From positions 474,367-538,366 of the forward strand of contig NZ_QBKT01000003.1 in the NCBI RefSeq assembly GCF_003054265.1: a stretch of 64,000 nt of DNA. The letters are read 5' to 3'. The notes beneath the pieces are model-generated. The model saw nothing but the letters and a program-made list of their open reading frames with translations. It searched no databases and was not told the origin of the DNA. This document shows positions 19,287 through 29,205 of the stretch, in pieces (the stretch's first letter is position 1; each line of letters opens with the position of its first letter). Made by a program: the position numbers and the translations under genes. The stretch is from Kordia periserrulae. GTDB lineage: Bacteria > Bacteroidota > Bacteroidia > Flavobacteriales > Flavobacteriaceae.

Positions 19287-22200
19287 ATGCCAATTACAAA
19301 ATATTATCCGCCTTTATCTGATGTCGTAAGTGTAGATGATTTACCAGATGTTCTCAGCTTTATAAAAGATGGAATTCAATCGTTTTTTGATAATATATAC
19401 TACAAGGATTTACAATATTCAAAAAGCTTAAAAGGAGATGCTGCGTTCTATAGTTTAGATATTGTCAGTAGAAAGCGATTATCAATTGAGCTACCAGGAA
19501 CAGGTATTTTTTTAGTACTTAATCCCGATCAAGAGGATTTTAATATTTCGTCATTTCCTATTACTGTATTTTGGGAGTGGAAAATATTGGCATATAAACG
19601 CTTTTTCAATTTAAGCAACTTCTCATTCTCTATAGAAGATTTATTTAATCTTAGTTTAGATATTTTTGAAGTAAGTGAATTACAGGTTATCGATTCAGCT
19701 ATCAGAACTTTTGTCGTTCCTGTTGATTCATCTACGACTAGGCTTGAGCAATTTGTTAATGATGTAAACGCATTATATGGAACTTCAATATCAATTCCTA
19801 TAAATCCAGAAACAGAATTAGAAGAATTAGTATTTGAAATTAATCAGCAAGCTGGAGCAACAGCATATTTATCAGTATTATCTCTATATATCCTCACAGG
19901 TGATGCGGTAGAGCAAAAGGAAAAATTAAATAAAATCTTCTCTATATTTATACCCCAAGACATTGAAGAATATTTAAGAGAACTATTTATACCTAAAGCT
20001 AGGGTTACATTAGAGCTCTCTACAGGCATAGAATTTCCAAGAAATATATTGAAACCTGTTTACGACGAAAATGGAAATAGCTCCTATGGCTCATCTACAG
20101 GAAATATTCCTTACGATATCATTCCAGAAGATCCTGACGGTAATCCAAAAGTTGTATTAAGTTTTGGTGAAGCACTATTTTATGCTGATACAGAAAAAGG
20201 TTTAGGATATAATATGGAATTGGTATTAAATACTAATGTTCCAGCACAAATAGGTAATACTGGATTAATTATAGATGTCCAAAATCTTAAAATAGACCTA
20301 AGTCGTGATGAAAATATTTTGGAAGCCGATTTAGATGGTAGGCCACCAGAATTTATGGGTGTATATACAGACTATACTGCAATTATACTCCCCAAAAAAT
20401 GGTTCAATAATGAAGAAAATCATCCAGATACTACAGCTAGACTTGCTGGATATAATCTGTTAGTTGGTACGGGTGGAATTTCTGGAACTATGGCTCTTGA
20501 AGTAATTGATGGAACAAGTGATCCAAAATTAATAAAAAAACTAGGCAACAACGGCTTCGAAATCTGGTTTACAAGTTTTGATATAACATTCCAGCAAGGA
20601 CACATCGTAGAGTCTGATATTCAAGGAGGTTTAAAAATACCAAGATTAAAAGATGCCAATGGTAATATTGCTAACATTGATATTTTTGGACATTTAGATG
20701 ATGATGGTGGTTTTAACGTGACTGCATCTGAGCAAGATGGTTTTCAACCTATAATAATCCCTAATGTACTAGAACTACACATTAACTCTTTAGAAGTGGG
20801 TAGAGAAAGTAATGATACCCCTTTTTACATTGGAACCGCTTGTGATATTGTATTTACGAATGCAATTATAAAAAAGTTCATAGGAGATCAACGTATCGTT
20901 GTGGAACGTTTACGGATCTATAGTGACGGGAGTTTTGAAATTGTTGGAGGAGCTATAGCAGTACCAACCAATTTTACATTAAACTTAGGACCTGTAGAAA
21001 TATCCGTTACAGGTATCAATTTCGGTTCTTTCCAAGAAGAAGATGATAACGGAATACTGCGAAAGTATAATTTCTTTGGTTTTGATGGAGGTATCAGTTT
21101 AGGGAGTATTGGTGTTGAAGCACGTGGTGAAGGTGTAAAATATTTCTATACCGTAGATGATGCACCTGCTGTAGGTAATGAAGGAGATGATGATTACATA
21201 CCAGCTAAAGAGCATCATTCGTATATAAAAATAGAAACCATTGAGGTCGATTTAACTATACCAGGAAACGCATCAGCAAGCTCTGCAACAGCGATTATAA
21301 AAGGCTGGTTATCTATCAACGAAGTAGAATATGCAGGAGGCGTATCATTAAAATTACCAAAATTGAAGATGGCAGGTGGAGCCAATATGCGCTTACAACC
21401 AAAACCACCCGCATTTTTAATAGATGCATACTTAGACATTCCAATTCCAATTCCGCTTGCCGCAACAGGTTTAGGAATCACAGGGTTTAGAGGGTTAATG
21501 GGCTTTAGATATGTGGCTGAAAAAGAAGCAGTAGGTTTACACTCACACGATGATTCATGGTATGATTATTATACCCATCCACCACGAGGTGTAGATGTTT
21601 CAAAATTTAATGGACCAGATAAAACCGAAAATTATTCAAACCCTATTAGTTTAGGTGCTGGCATGACTGTAGCGACTATGGGAAGTAATAACATTATTTC
21701 ACTTCGAGTTATGGTATTATTGTCCATTCCTAATATGTTGATGATTGATGGAAGGGCAAGTATTTTAAGCAAAGAATGGGGATTAGACGATAGTGGAGAA
21801 CCACCATTTTTTGCCTTTATGATTCTTGCTGATAATGGTATAGAAATTGGCGCAGGTGTAGATTTTAAATTACCACAAAATAATGGAAGTATTATTGATT
21901 TGCATGCATATATGCAAGCGGGTTTCTTTTGGGACAATCCATCTGGTTGGTACTTAAATATGGGAACTCGCGAAGATCCTATTACGGCAAAAGTATTATC
22001 TCTGGTAGAAATGGAAAGTTTCTTAATGCTTTCAGGAAGTGGTATTGAAGCAGGCGCTAAAGTTTCTTTTGATATCAATGAACGCTTTGGGCCTATTGGT
22101 GTTAAAGCGCACTTAATTGCAGAAGTAGGAGGTTTTATAAGTTTTGAACGCCCTCAAATAGGCGGTTATATGACTGTTGATGCTGGTGCGCGAGTCGATT

Positions 22201-25200
22201 TATTTGGAATCATTACCGTTGGCGTGTCATTCTATGTGCATTTTTCTGTAGAAGCAGCGAATCCATTTTTAATTTATGCAGAAATACGAGTTTGTGGACG
22301 TATAAAACTCTTATTTGTAAGAATAAAAATTTGTGCAACGGTTAAAATTAAGTGGGAGAAAAGTCGTAAAGTAAATAGAGACCCTATTCCTCCTATTGCA
22401 GAAGCATCAAGAGATCAAGCTGTGAAGGGAATTCACATGCTTACAGGAGAAACTTTTGAACTTATTAATTTTGGCGATTCTGCTCCTGATGCGAATAGTG
22501 ATCACTTATTTAATGATGCTATCATCCCATTAGATACGTATGTAGATATTAAGTTTGAAAAAGCATTGTTACCTGGTGATATTGCAGGTATTATTGGGAG
22601 CTACAATTCTCCTCCAGAGAATTATGAGGATATAATACCTCCTGTCAAAGTAATTAAGGGGAATGAATTACGCCAAGTAAAACATCGCTATCAAATTACA
22701 GATATTTCAATTAAAGCAGCTGAAGATGGTTCAAATCATTGGGTAGATTATCATCCTTATGAAGCAGTTGTTAAAGGAGATAATTTAAATGCTGAAGAAT
22801 ATGCCAAAATTGGAGAGTTGCGTATTGGACATTGGCAAAAATCTAACAAAGAATACAATGCAATTCGACTTTTAGCAAGCTCACCATTTTCATACACAGA
22901 GCAAGGAGAGCCTGATTGGTTTGTTCCTGAACAAATAGGATTAACTCCTAGTTCTTTCTTCTGTTCAGGAGCGATTAAAAAGTCAGATTGTGCTAATTGG
23001 TTACATAGTCCGCTAGATACAAATTATCATACCAAAACTAATTTTCCATATTACCATACGCATCAAAATGTATTCTTTAATATTTCACAAGGGCAAACAT
23101 CAAGTGTTAATGGAATTGTGATGAACTCCATTGCTAAAGTTGTGGATGATTCAAATATTTTTGGTTTTCCTCAATCTTTAAAATTTCCTAATACAAGTGC
23201 TTTAGAGTTTAAATTTCCCAAACCATCTAAAGAAGTTACTTTAAAACTAAGTACAAATGCACAAGGAATCAAGGTGATTTATTATACGTCTTTTATTCCT
23301 GAAGGAAGCTTTTTAACGGAATATGTACCTATTGATAGTAGAGATTTTACACCATCAGACTTAACGAATCAAGATGGAGTTACGTACACGAGTAAAGAAG
23401 CTCCTATTAGTAAAATAAAAATTTATCCTATTCATGCAGATCAATCACAGATAGATGCCATCTATGAGCAGATAGAAGCTTTATTTGCTGAAACTTATGA
23501 GGAGTTGCAAAATGATATACCTCAAGGAGCGGATATTAAAGAGCCATTGAATACTGCTGAATATTACAGATTACTAAACGAATTAAAAATATTACAGAAC
23601 AAAGGATGTCACGCTACAATTCCAATAGAAGGTATTGGTAATATGCAAATACAAAGTGATAATTATGATGAAAGGGTATTTGAAGTTGGAAAAACTCCAA
23701 TAGTAGCAAAAAATAGTGGTGAAATATATTGTCAGATATACAATGAAATTGATAATGATGGTATTGATGAGTATCGTTTTAGAGTTTATAATTTTGATTG
23801 TAAAATCATACTGAGTAGCAGTACAAGATATCACAGCAAAGAAGCTGCAATTAGAGAAGTGGAAATAGCTATAAACAATATCTTGTCTAATGATGAAAGT
23901 ATTTTAATAAAACAAACAGTTAATGGGAAATGGTATTTTAATATCATCGATGAAACAAAAGAAGTAGTCGCAAGGAGAATACAATATTTCATCCAAAAGC
24001 AAGAATGTTTGAATGAAATAAATGATTTAAAAACGATTCTTCAAAATCATAATATCGTAATAACCGAAGATTCTTGTATTGAAAAAGACAGTACTCCTCT
24101 AATCATAGATGATTCTTGCGATCCATGCAGTTTACATCAAGTCCTTTTAAATCATTACAATAATTGTTTTTTAGATGACAATCAACATACGGCCTGTTTT
24201 GATGAATTTATAGAACTTCTTACTAGTTGTGGTAAAAATACGAAACCAATAATCACAGGCATCACATTTCCTAGTGGAAACTGTTGTGAAGAAGTAGTAG
24301 AGTTACTGCCAATAATAACGGGAATCACATTTCCTAATGGGAACTGTTGTGAAGAAGTTATAGAGTTACCGCCGATAATCACAGGCATCACATTTCCTAG
24401 TGGAAACTGTTGTGAAGAAGTAGTAGAGTTACCGCCAATAATAACAGGAATCACATTTCCTAATGGAAACTGTTGTGAAGAAGTAATAGAATCACCGCCC
24501 ATAATCACAGGAATCACATTTCCTAATGGAAACTGTTGTGAAGAAGTAATAGAATCACCGCCCATAATAACAGGAATCAACTTTCCTAACGGGAAATGCT
24601 GTGAAGAAGTAATAGAATCACCGCCCATAATAACAGGCATCACATTTCCTAACGGGAATTGCTGTGAAGAAGTTATAGAATTACAGCCCGTAATAACAGG
24701 AATCAACTTTCCTAATGGAAACTGTTGTGAAGAAGTAATAGAATCACCGCCAGTAATAACAGGAATCGCATTTCCTAATGGAAACTGTTGTGAAGAAATT
24801 ATAGAATTACCGCCCATAATAACAGGAATTACATTTCCTAACGGGAATTGCTGTAAAGAAGTAATAGAATCACCGCCAATAATAACAGGAATCACATTTC
24901 CTGAAGGTAATTGTTGTGAAATCACACTAACAAATGGACTAGCAGTAACCTTATTACAAGGTACTTGTAGCACTCAGAATCTTGGATCAAGCTTTACATA
25001 TTATGTTTCAAATTATAATATCCAAAATGGGCATATCATTTATATAGATGCTTCACTAATAATGCCATTAAATATAAGCCCTAATCAAAACTATTACTTT
25101 GGCGGAACTTCTGGAGTTTCCAAAAGAAGTTTTTCTGTAGGACTCAATGGTGTAGTTTCCAATATGTCTTTATGTACTACAAATGATTTTAAAACAGCTT

Positions 25201-25457
25201 TGCAAGCTGACAATTGTAATAGTTATAGTGGACAAGGCTATTCTGTATCTGTTATAGGAGATGGGAGAACCATTGGAAATCAAGTTTTTATTCGAAATAC
25301 ATTAAATTCTTTTAACGGGAATTATAATTGGTATAGATTCAGCTCTAATACTAATACACAGGACTTTTATCCGAATTTTAATCATTTAAAAATAACTAGT
25401 TATATAGTAAAAATAGATATAAATGGTGTCATAATTCAAGTAGACGAATGCATTTAG
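19287..25457 (+). CDS. 2056-residue giant protein with CC-rich repeat region
   Basis: The product lacks a signal peptide and starts MPITKYYPPLSD. The first about 1000 residues are beta-rich, with many Gly-containing strands (for example GLGITGFRGLMGFRY and the stretch from base 22040 to 22350). They recall the very large DUF6603-type bacterial proteins, but I cannot confirm that. A more polar region of about 600 residues follows. Residues about 1655-1878 are eleven tandem 21-residue repeats with the core GITFPNGNCCEEV. The last about 180 residues form a separate domain. Nothing catalytic is recognised. The gene lies in the middle of the island series, and its repeat region is nearly identical at DNA level between copies, suggesting recent amplification. 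Confidence 0.75.
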   Translation: MPITKYYPPLSDVVSVDDLPDVLSFIKDGIQSFFDNIYYKDLQYSKSLKGDAAFYSLDIVSRKRLSIELPGTGIFLVLNPDQEDFNISSFPITVFWEWKILAYKRFFNLSNFSFSIEDLFNLSLDIFEVSELQVIDSAIRTFVVPVDSSTTRLEQFVNDVNALYGTSISIPINPETELEELVFEINQQAGATAYLSVLSLYILTGDAVEQKEKLNKIFSIFIPQDIEEYLRELFIPKARVTLELSTGIEFPRNILKPVYDENGNSSYGSSTGNIPYDIIPEDPDGNPKVVLSFGEALFYADTEKGLGYNMELVLNTNVPAQIGNTGLIIDVQNLKIDLSRDENILEADLDGRPPEFMGVYTDYTAIILPKKWFNNEENHPDTTARLAGYNLLVGTGGISGTMALEVIDGTSDPKLIKKLGNNGFEIWFTSFDITFQQGHIVESDIQGGLKIPRLKDANGNIANIDIFGHLDDDGGFNVTASEQDGFQPIIIPNVLELHINSLEVGRESNDTPFYIGTACDIVFTNAIIKKFIGDQRIVVERLRIYSDGSFEIVGGAIAVPTNFTLNLGPVEISVTGINFGSFQEEDDNGILRKYNFFGFDGGISLGSIGVEARGEGVKYFYTVDDAPAVGNEGDDDYIPAKEHHSYIKIETIEVDLTIPGNASASSATAIIKGWLSINEVEYAGGVSLKLPKLKMAGGANMRLQPKPPAFLIDAYLDIPIPIPLAATGLGITGFRGLMGFRYVAEKEAVGLHSHDDSWYDYYTHPPRGVDVSKFNGPDKTENYSNPISLGAGMTVATMGSNNIISLRVMVLLSIPNMLMIDGRASILSKEWGLDDSGEPPFFAFMILADNGIEIGAGVDFKLPQNNGSIIDLHAYMQAGFFWDNPSGWYLNMGTREDPITAKVLSLVEMESFLMLSGSGIEAGAKVSFDINERFGPIGVKAHLIAEVGGFISFERPQIGGYMTVDAGARVDLFGIITVGVSFYVHFSVEAANPFLIYAEIRVCGRIKLLFVRIKICATVKIKWEKSRKVNRDPIPPIAEASRDQAVKGIHMLTGETFELINFGDSAPDANSDHLFNDAIIPLDTYVDIKFEKALLPGDIAGIIGSYNSPPENYEDIIPPVKVIKGNELRQVKHRYQITDISIKAAEDGSNHWVDYHPYEAVVKGDNLNAEEYAKIGELRIGHWQKSNKEYNAIRLLASSPFSYTEQGEPDWFVPEQIGLTPSSFFCSGAIKKSDCANWLHSPLDTNYHTKTNFPYYHTHQNVFFNISQGQTSSVNGIVMNSIAKVVDDSNIFGFPQSLKFPNTSALEFKFPKPSKEVTLKLSTNAQGIKVIYYTSFIPEGSFLTEYVPIDSRDFTPSDLTNQDGVTYTSKEAPISKIKIYPIHADQSQIDAIYEQIEALFAETYEELQNDIPQGADIKEPLNTAEYYRLLNELKILQNKGCHATIPIEGIGNMQIQSDNYDERVFEVGKTPIVAKNSGEIYCQIYNEIDNDGIDEYRFRVYNFDCKIILSSSTRYHSKEAAIREVEIAINNILSNDESILIKQTVNGKWYFNIIDETKEVVARRIQYFIQKQECLNEINDLKTILQNHNIVITEDSCIEKDSTPLIIDDSCDPCSLHQVLLNHYNNCFLDDNQHTACFDEFIELLTSCGKNTKPIITGITFPSGNCCEEVVELLPIITGITFPNGNCCEEVIELPPIITGITFPSGNCCEEVVELPPIITGITFPNGNCCEEVIESPPIITGITFPNGNCCEEVIESPPIITGINFPNGKCCEEVIESPPIITGITFPNGNCCEEVIELQPVITGINFPNGNCCEEVIESPPVITGIAFPNGNCCEEIIELPPIITGITFPNGNCCKEVIESPPIITGITFPEGNCCEITLTNGLAVTLLQGTCSTQNLGSSFTYYVSNYNIQNGHIIYIDASLIMPLNISPNQNYYFGGTSGVSKRSFSVGLNGVVSNMSLCTTNDFKTALQADNCNSYSGQGYSVSVIGDGRTIGNQVFIRNTLNSFNGNYNWYRFSSNTNTQDFYPNFNHLKITSYIVKIDINGVIIQVDECI
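24249..24920 (+). repeat. Eleven in-frame 63-bp repeats (21 residues each)
   Basis: Copies start at 24249 and every 63 bases to 24879; ten are full and the last is partial. Each encodes about IITGITFPNGNCCEEVIESP. Variation is mainly Ser/Asn before the Gly, Leu/Ser near the end and Thr/Asn/Ala in the fourth-to-sixth positions. Every copy keeps an adjacent Cys pair. A long antisense frame over it is only a shadow of the periodicity. Confidence 0.95.
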
Positions 25458-26168
25458 TATTTAGCAAATAAATTAAGATATAAAGGATTTAATATTCATA
25501 TAAAACAAATAATAAACATTAATAAAAATCAAAAAATATGTGTCAAATAAGTTTTACAATACAATATGCAGATGCTGATGGAGATACGCTTCAAGCAGCA
25601 GAAGGAAAATATAGACTTGCTACTAGTACAGGGGCATGGACTTCTTTTGTTATTGATATAAATGATCCAAAAACACCAGATATTACAGTTCTTGGAGACT
25701 ATGACTTAGAAGTTAGAATACAGGATACAGGAAATCTTTGGAGTGATTGGTATGCGTCTAGTTTTAAAGTATCTAGCGATTGTGCGTCTTGAAATTGAAT
25801 GAAGTTTCTGAGGGAAGTTTTAACGTAAGACATTATGAAGTATATAACTGGTGTCGTAACTCAAATAGATTAAGATATAAAGGAGTTAATACTCATATAA
25901 AACAAAAAATAAAAATTAAGAAATATGTGTCAAATAAATTTTGCAATACAATATACAGATGCTGATGGAGATACGCTTCAAGCAGCAGAAGGAAAATACA
26001 GACTAGCCTCTAGTACAGGAGCATGGACCCCTTTTGTTATAGACATAAGTAATCCAAAAACACCAGATATTACAGTACTTGGAGACTATGATTTAGAGGT
26101 TAGAATACAGGATACAGGAAATCTTTGGAGTAATTGGTTTGCGTCTAGTTTTAAAGTATCTAGCAACT
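25421..26168 (+). repeat. Tandem duplication spanning a gene end, leader and small gene
   Basis: The segment from the end of the 2056-aa gene (AAATGGTGTC..., 25421) through the leader TTAAGATATAAAGGA and the 84-codon gene is repeated from about 25845 to 26168 with small indels. The copy between the genes keeps a decayed version of the giant gene's last codons (AACTGGTGTCGTAACTCAAATAG). Confidence 0.8.
25538..25792 (+). CDS. Small single-domain protein, copy 1 of duplicated pair
   Basis: The 84-aa product (MCQISFTIQY...) is a single predicted beta-sandwich: DADGDTLQAAEGKYRL, then a DYDLEVRIQDTGNLW stretch that resembles a fibronectin-III-like strand pattern. It has no signal peptide and has Cys near each end (Cys2 and the SSDC ending). 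It is about 85 percent identical by eye to the first 82 residues of the gene at 25925. Copy 1 stops after this one domain, whereas copy 2 continues into a PKD-like domain. Function unknown. Confidence 0.7.
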   Translation: MCQISFTIQYADADGDTLQAAEGKYRLATSTGAWTSFVIDINDPKTPDITVLGDYDLEVRIQDTGNLWSDWYASSFKVSSDCAS

Positions 26169-26869
26169 GTGGATCATCAAATCAAACTCCAACAGTTAAT
26201 GCAGGTTTGGATCAAAATATATCATCTAATAATACATCCGTTACAGCTACAGCTTTTGGTTTTGGCGGAACTATTGTAAGTTATTTTTGGGAACTTTTAG
26301 GAAGTGTGGATTCTCCTACATCTATATCTACGTCCATAGACGCCTCCATTAGTATCACAAACCCTAATTCTGCTACTACAACTATAACAGGACTTACAGA
26401 AGGTAGTTATACTTTTAGGTGCACCGTTACAGATAGTAATGGTATAACAGCTTTTGATGATGTTATAGTAACATATATTGCGGAAATAGTGGGAAATACT
26501 TTTTTTAATGTGACGTTAAGTGGGAGAAATCGTTTCAAAATAGAATCAAGTCAATATATAAACCAAGCAAGTTTTACTCTAGTCTTTGAGACTATAGAAT
26601 ACGATTCAACAAATGGAGTAAGGCAGTTAGATGATGAAATATTTAATATTTCTGGAGTATATAATTTATCTAGTACAACTAATCAAAACACGATAATAAA
26701 TATCATAAAGCAGAATGCTAATATCTTAGATACTGCTGTCAGTTGGAGCGAAATTGGGGGAATTTACTCAATTGTTTTTGAAACAGTATATACATCAACT
26801 GGAATTCCACCTGAAGAAAACGCTACAGAATACCAATTAGATAGTATTAAAAATGTGAGTGCTACTTAA
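25925..26869 (+). CDS. Duplicated small domain fused to PKD-like domain
   Basis: The 314-aa product repeats the 84-residue domain of the preceding gene, then continues with a PKD/K319L-like immunoglobulin fold (NQTPTVNAGLDQNIS through FRCTVTDSNGITAFDDVIVTY, residues about 85-180) and an unrecognised C-terminal domain of about 125 residues. There is no signal peptide. PKD domains usually mediate protein or carbohydrate contact on extracellular proteins. It ends 2 bases before the nucleotidyltransferase-like gene. It may be a small structural or adhesive component of the same assembly as its giant neighbours; this is inference. Confidence 0.7.
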   Translation: MCQINFAIQYTDADGDTLQAAEGKYRLASSTGAWTPFVIDISNPKTPDITVLGDYDLEVRIQDTGNLWSNWFASSFKVSSNCGSSNQTPTVNAGLDQNISSNNTSVTATAFGFGGTIVSYFWELLGSVDSPTSISTSIDASISITNPNSATTTITGLTEGSYTFRCTVTDSNGITAFDDVIVTYIAEIVGNTFFNVTLSGRNRFKIESSQYINQASFTLVFETIEYDSTNGVRQLDDEIFNISGVYNLSSTTNQNTIINIIKQNANILDTAVSWSEIGGIYSIVFETVYTSTGIPPEENATEYQLDSIKNVSAT

Positions 26870-26871
26870 GG

Positions 26872-27330
26872 ATGTTGTTTAATAACTATAAAGCAGCTAT
26901 AAGTATTTTATATCATTTATTAGGTGCAAATAATTTTGCGATTACTGGTAGTTTAGCAGATTATAAGCATTTAGGAGAAGATGTCTTGATAAATGATATA
27001 GACGTTATAATAGTACATGAAGAGATATTAGAAAGGCTAAACCCATATTTCAAATTAAATAAAAATAAAGAAATCAATTATCCCTCTATACCTCATATAA
27101 AGAGAGTATATGTTTACAATATTTTAAATATAAAAATTGAAATATTCTTAAATGAAAAATTTAATGAAATTGAAAAGTGTTCTTTTTCTGGACTATCTAT
27201 AAATTTTGTAAATATAATCGGAAGAAAAAAAGAACTCTTAAACTTTATTGACTTATCTAAAAAACAAAAAGATATGGTAAGAATAGTAAAGTATAATAAA
27301 AAATTAAAAAGATACAATCTAAAAAAATAA
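26872..27330 (+). CDS. Nucleotidyltransferase-like protein (Pol-beta superfamily, tentative)
   Basis: The 152-aa product shows the spacing of a minimal nucleotidyltransferase: ITGSLADY with Gly26-Ser27, then INDIDVIIV with Asp42 and Asp44, and a third acidic residue (Glu90) in the strand IKIEIF. This Gly-Ser, Asp-x-Asp, later acid pattern binds NTP and magnesium in the MNT/ANT group. The C-terminal about 40 residues are very Lys-rich. It begins 2 bases after the PKD gene, so it is translationally coupled to it. It could modify a partner protein, act as an effector or be an antitoxin-like enzyme. The family call rests on motif spacing only. Confidence 0.5.
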   Translation: MLFNNYKAAISILYHLLGANNFAITGSLADYKHLGEDVLINDIDVIIVHEEILERLNPYFKLNKNKEINYPSIPHIKRVYVYNILNIKIEIFLNEKFNEIEKCSFSGLSINFVNIIGRKKELLNFIDLSKKQKDMVRIVKYNKKLKRYNLKK

Positions 27331-27467
27331 GACTTTAGATAAAGTCGTATTTCTAAAATGAAATAATAGAATTAGAGGCTATTAAAAGGTGTTAAATTTT
27401 AAATTACATAAAACTGCATAGTTTGTCTTAATAAAGATTTTTAAATAACAAGTTAATAATAAATATC

Positions 27468-29198
27468 ATGCCAATAAAAGATAAAAGATTAGCGCAGGCA
27501 ATAAAAGCTGAGTTTGCAGAATACAATTTAGTTTTAGCGCAATTAAAAACATGTTCAGAACCTATATTGTGTGCTGAATATAAGGCTAGACTAAAAGAAT
27601 TGGCGCAAGATATTATTACTATTGTTAAAGGACTTTGTAATGACGCTAATTCACAATGTGGTACTTTGTTACACGAAATATGTTGGTTGTCTGTTGAAGA
27701 TTGGACATATAATGATAATATTCCAGGTCAGGAAGCTATACAAAAAGATTATTTGGCTACAGTTGATGCTGTAAACAAAGTAGTAGATCCTATTTGGCGT
27801 CCTAACACAAAATATCATATAGCCTTTACACTAAAAGATATTGTAGATGATGTTGATACACCAGAAGGTACATTTCACTATCATTATGGATTCAAAACAG
27901 CAGGAACCATAGGACATTATCACAATGCACCTAATGTAAGCTATGGAGGAGAACGAAACGCAGATGGTAAACTATTAAAACCAGAAAAATACCCTTTAAC
28001 TTCATTAAAACAGTATATAGATTACAATCGTTCATATCCGAATGCTGATGGTAATTTATTGCGTTCCAAGCCTTTGTTTTATAGTAGAGAACAGGCGAAA
28101 TTACAATTGTTTTACATAAAACCATACGTGGCGCACATGTTTAAAAACACATGGGAAACGTATGGAGTTTTGCCAAAAATAGAAACAATAGATAATGAGG
28201 GCAATCAATTAGAATCTTTTAAAGTTTTTGTACAAGATCCCGTATCAAACGTTATTATGGAACATCCGATGCCCCCTGAGGTAGATGTTACCACAATTCC
28301 TCAAACTACAGAAGAATGGGTAGCAGATGAAAATGCACCAATACCACCGAAACTACAGTTTATCCAAAACTTTGTAGAAGCACAAGGAGGAAATTGTGAC
28401 TTTGTAGGAGGAGACAAGATTATACCCGCGAGGCAGTATACCACTGTAACTTTTGGAGGCGATTTGAAACCTCGAAAAATGTATACCGCCATTGTAACCA
28501 ATGCTTTTAATGGCATACGAAAGCGAGTACATGATTTTGGTTTTCAAACCTCTCGTTATAAGTCTTTTAAAGAGCAAATACATAGCTACATACTTGACGC
28601 TGAAAATAATGTCAAGGCAATATTTACTATTGATTTAAATATAAACACTCAAATAATTGAGGAAGCATATACTATTCTAACAGAGACAAATGCAGCAAGC
28701 AATACACAAGAAACAGAATTTATAGATCTTCTGGACAGAATTATAGAAGGTATTTTTAGAATAAAGCCTTTAGATCCGCCAGTAACTACAGAGTTCAACA
28801 TTATCAAAAACCGTAATACGAATGATGCTGTAGCAATATTAATTAGAAATCCAGAACCATTTAATGATCCTAAAATTCCTTTGGAAGTGATAAACGGAAC
28901 TGATCCTATCATTAATTTGAACGAAAATGAAGACTCAGATAGTATTGAAGTTTTTGGAACAATTGATATTCTAAAGCCAGACGGAAGTACTGACGCCAAT
29001 TACAAAATGCTATTCTCTAAAGACTATTCACAAGTTATAATAATGCATAGCACTAAGGAAATTATAGACACCAATATATCAATACGTTTTAGATATATAA
29101 ACTGGAACGGTTCCTCTTACACGATAGAAAACGATTTATATAATAGTGACTCAAATAGTTCTGTTAAAGCAGAAATTACCATTAACACAGAAAATTAA
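27468..29198 (+). CDS. Uncharacterised 576-residue island protein
   Basis: No signal peptide or membrane helix is visible. Residues 1-70 are helical and contain five cysteines (KTCSEPILCAEY, GLCNDANSQCG and nearby CW). A mixed alpha/beta region follows with the histidine-rich stretch FHYHYGFKTAGTIGHYHN at about residues 137-154, which could hold a metal. Later segments (FGGDLKPRKMYTAIV, DFGFQTSRYKS) resemble the beta-sandwich domains used in large multidomain extracellular proteins. The start at 27468 follows a 137-base gap after the nucleotidyltransferase-like gene, and its stop is 7 bases before the next giant gene, so the two are likely made together. I do not recognise the family. Confidence 0.65.
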   Translation: MPIKDKRLAQAIKAEFAEYNLVLAQLKTCSEPILCAEYKARLKELAQDIITIVKGLCNDANSQCGTLLHEICWLSVEDWTYNDNIPGQEAIQKDYLATVDAVNKVVDPIWRPNTKYHIAFTLKDIVDDVDTPEGTFHYHYGFKTAGTIGHYHNAPNVSYGGERNADGKLLKPEKYPLTSLKQYIDYNRSYPNADGNLLRSKPLFYSREQAKLQLFYIKPYVAHMFKNTWETYGVLPKIETIDNEGNQLESFKVFVQDPVSNVIMEHPMPPEVDVTTIPQTTEEWVADENAPIPPKLQFIQNFVEAQGGNCDFVGGDKIIPARQYTTVTFGGDLKPRKMYTAIVTNAFNGIRKRVHDFGFQTSRYKSFKEQIHSYILDAENNVKAIFTIDLNINTQIIEEAYTILTETNAASNTQETEFIDLLDRIIEGIFRIKPLDPPVTTEFNIIKNRNTNDAVAILIRNPEPFNDPKIPLEVINGTDPIINLNENEDSDSIEVFGTIDILKPDGSTDANYKMLFSKDYSQVIIMHSTKEIIDTNISIRFRYINWNGSSYTIENDLYNSDSNSSVKAEITINTEN

Positions 29199-29205
29199 AA
29201 AAAGG

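Noticed and set aside
24249..24920. Possible CRISPR array
   Set aside because: The repeats are in-frame, contiguous and have no unique spacers.
24182..24973. 263-codon antisense open frame
   Set aside because: It is a shadow of the 63-bp repeats: the reverse strand stays open because of the regular codon pattern.
25780..25965. 61-codon frame between the duplicated genes
   Set aside because: It overlaps the duplicated leader and the next gene start, and matches the decayed end of the giant gene.
27331..27346. Short GACTTT/AAAGTC hairpin after the nucleotidyltransferase-like gene
   Set aside because: Only six pairs and no T run, so not a convincing terminator.
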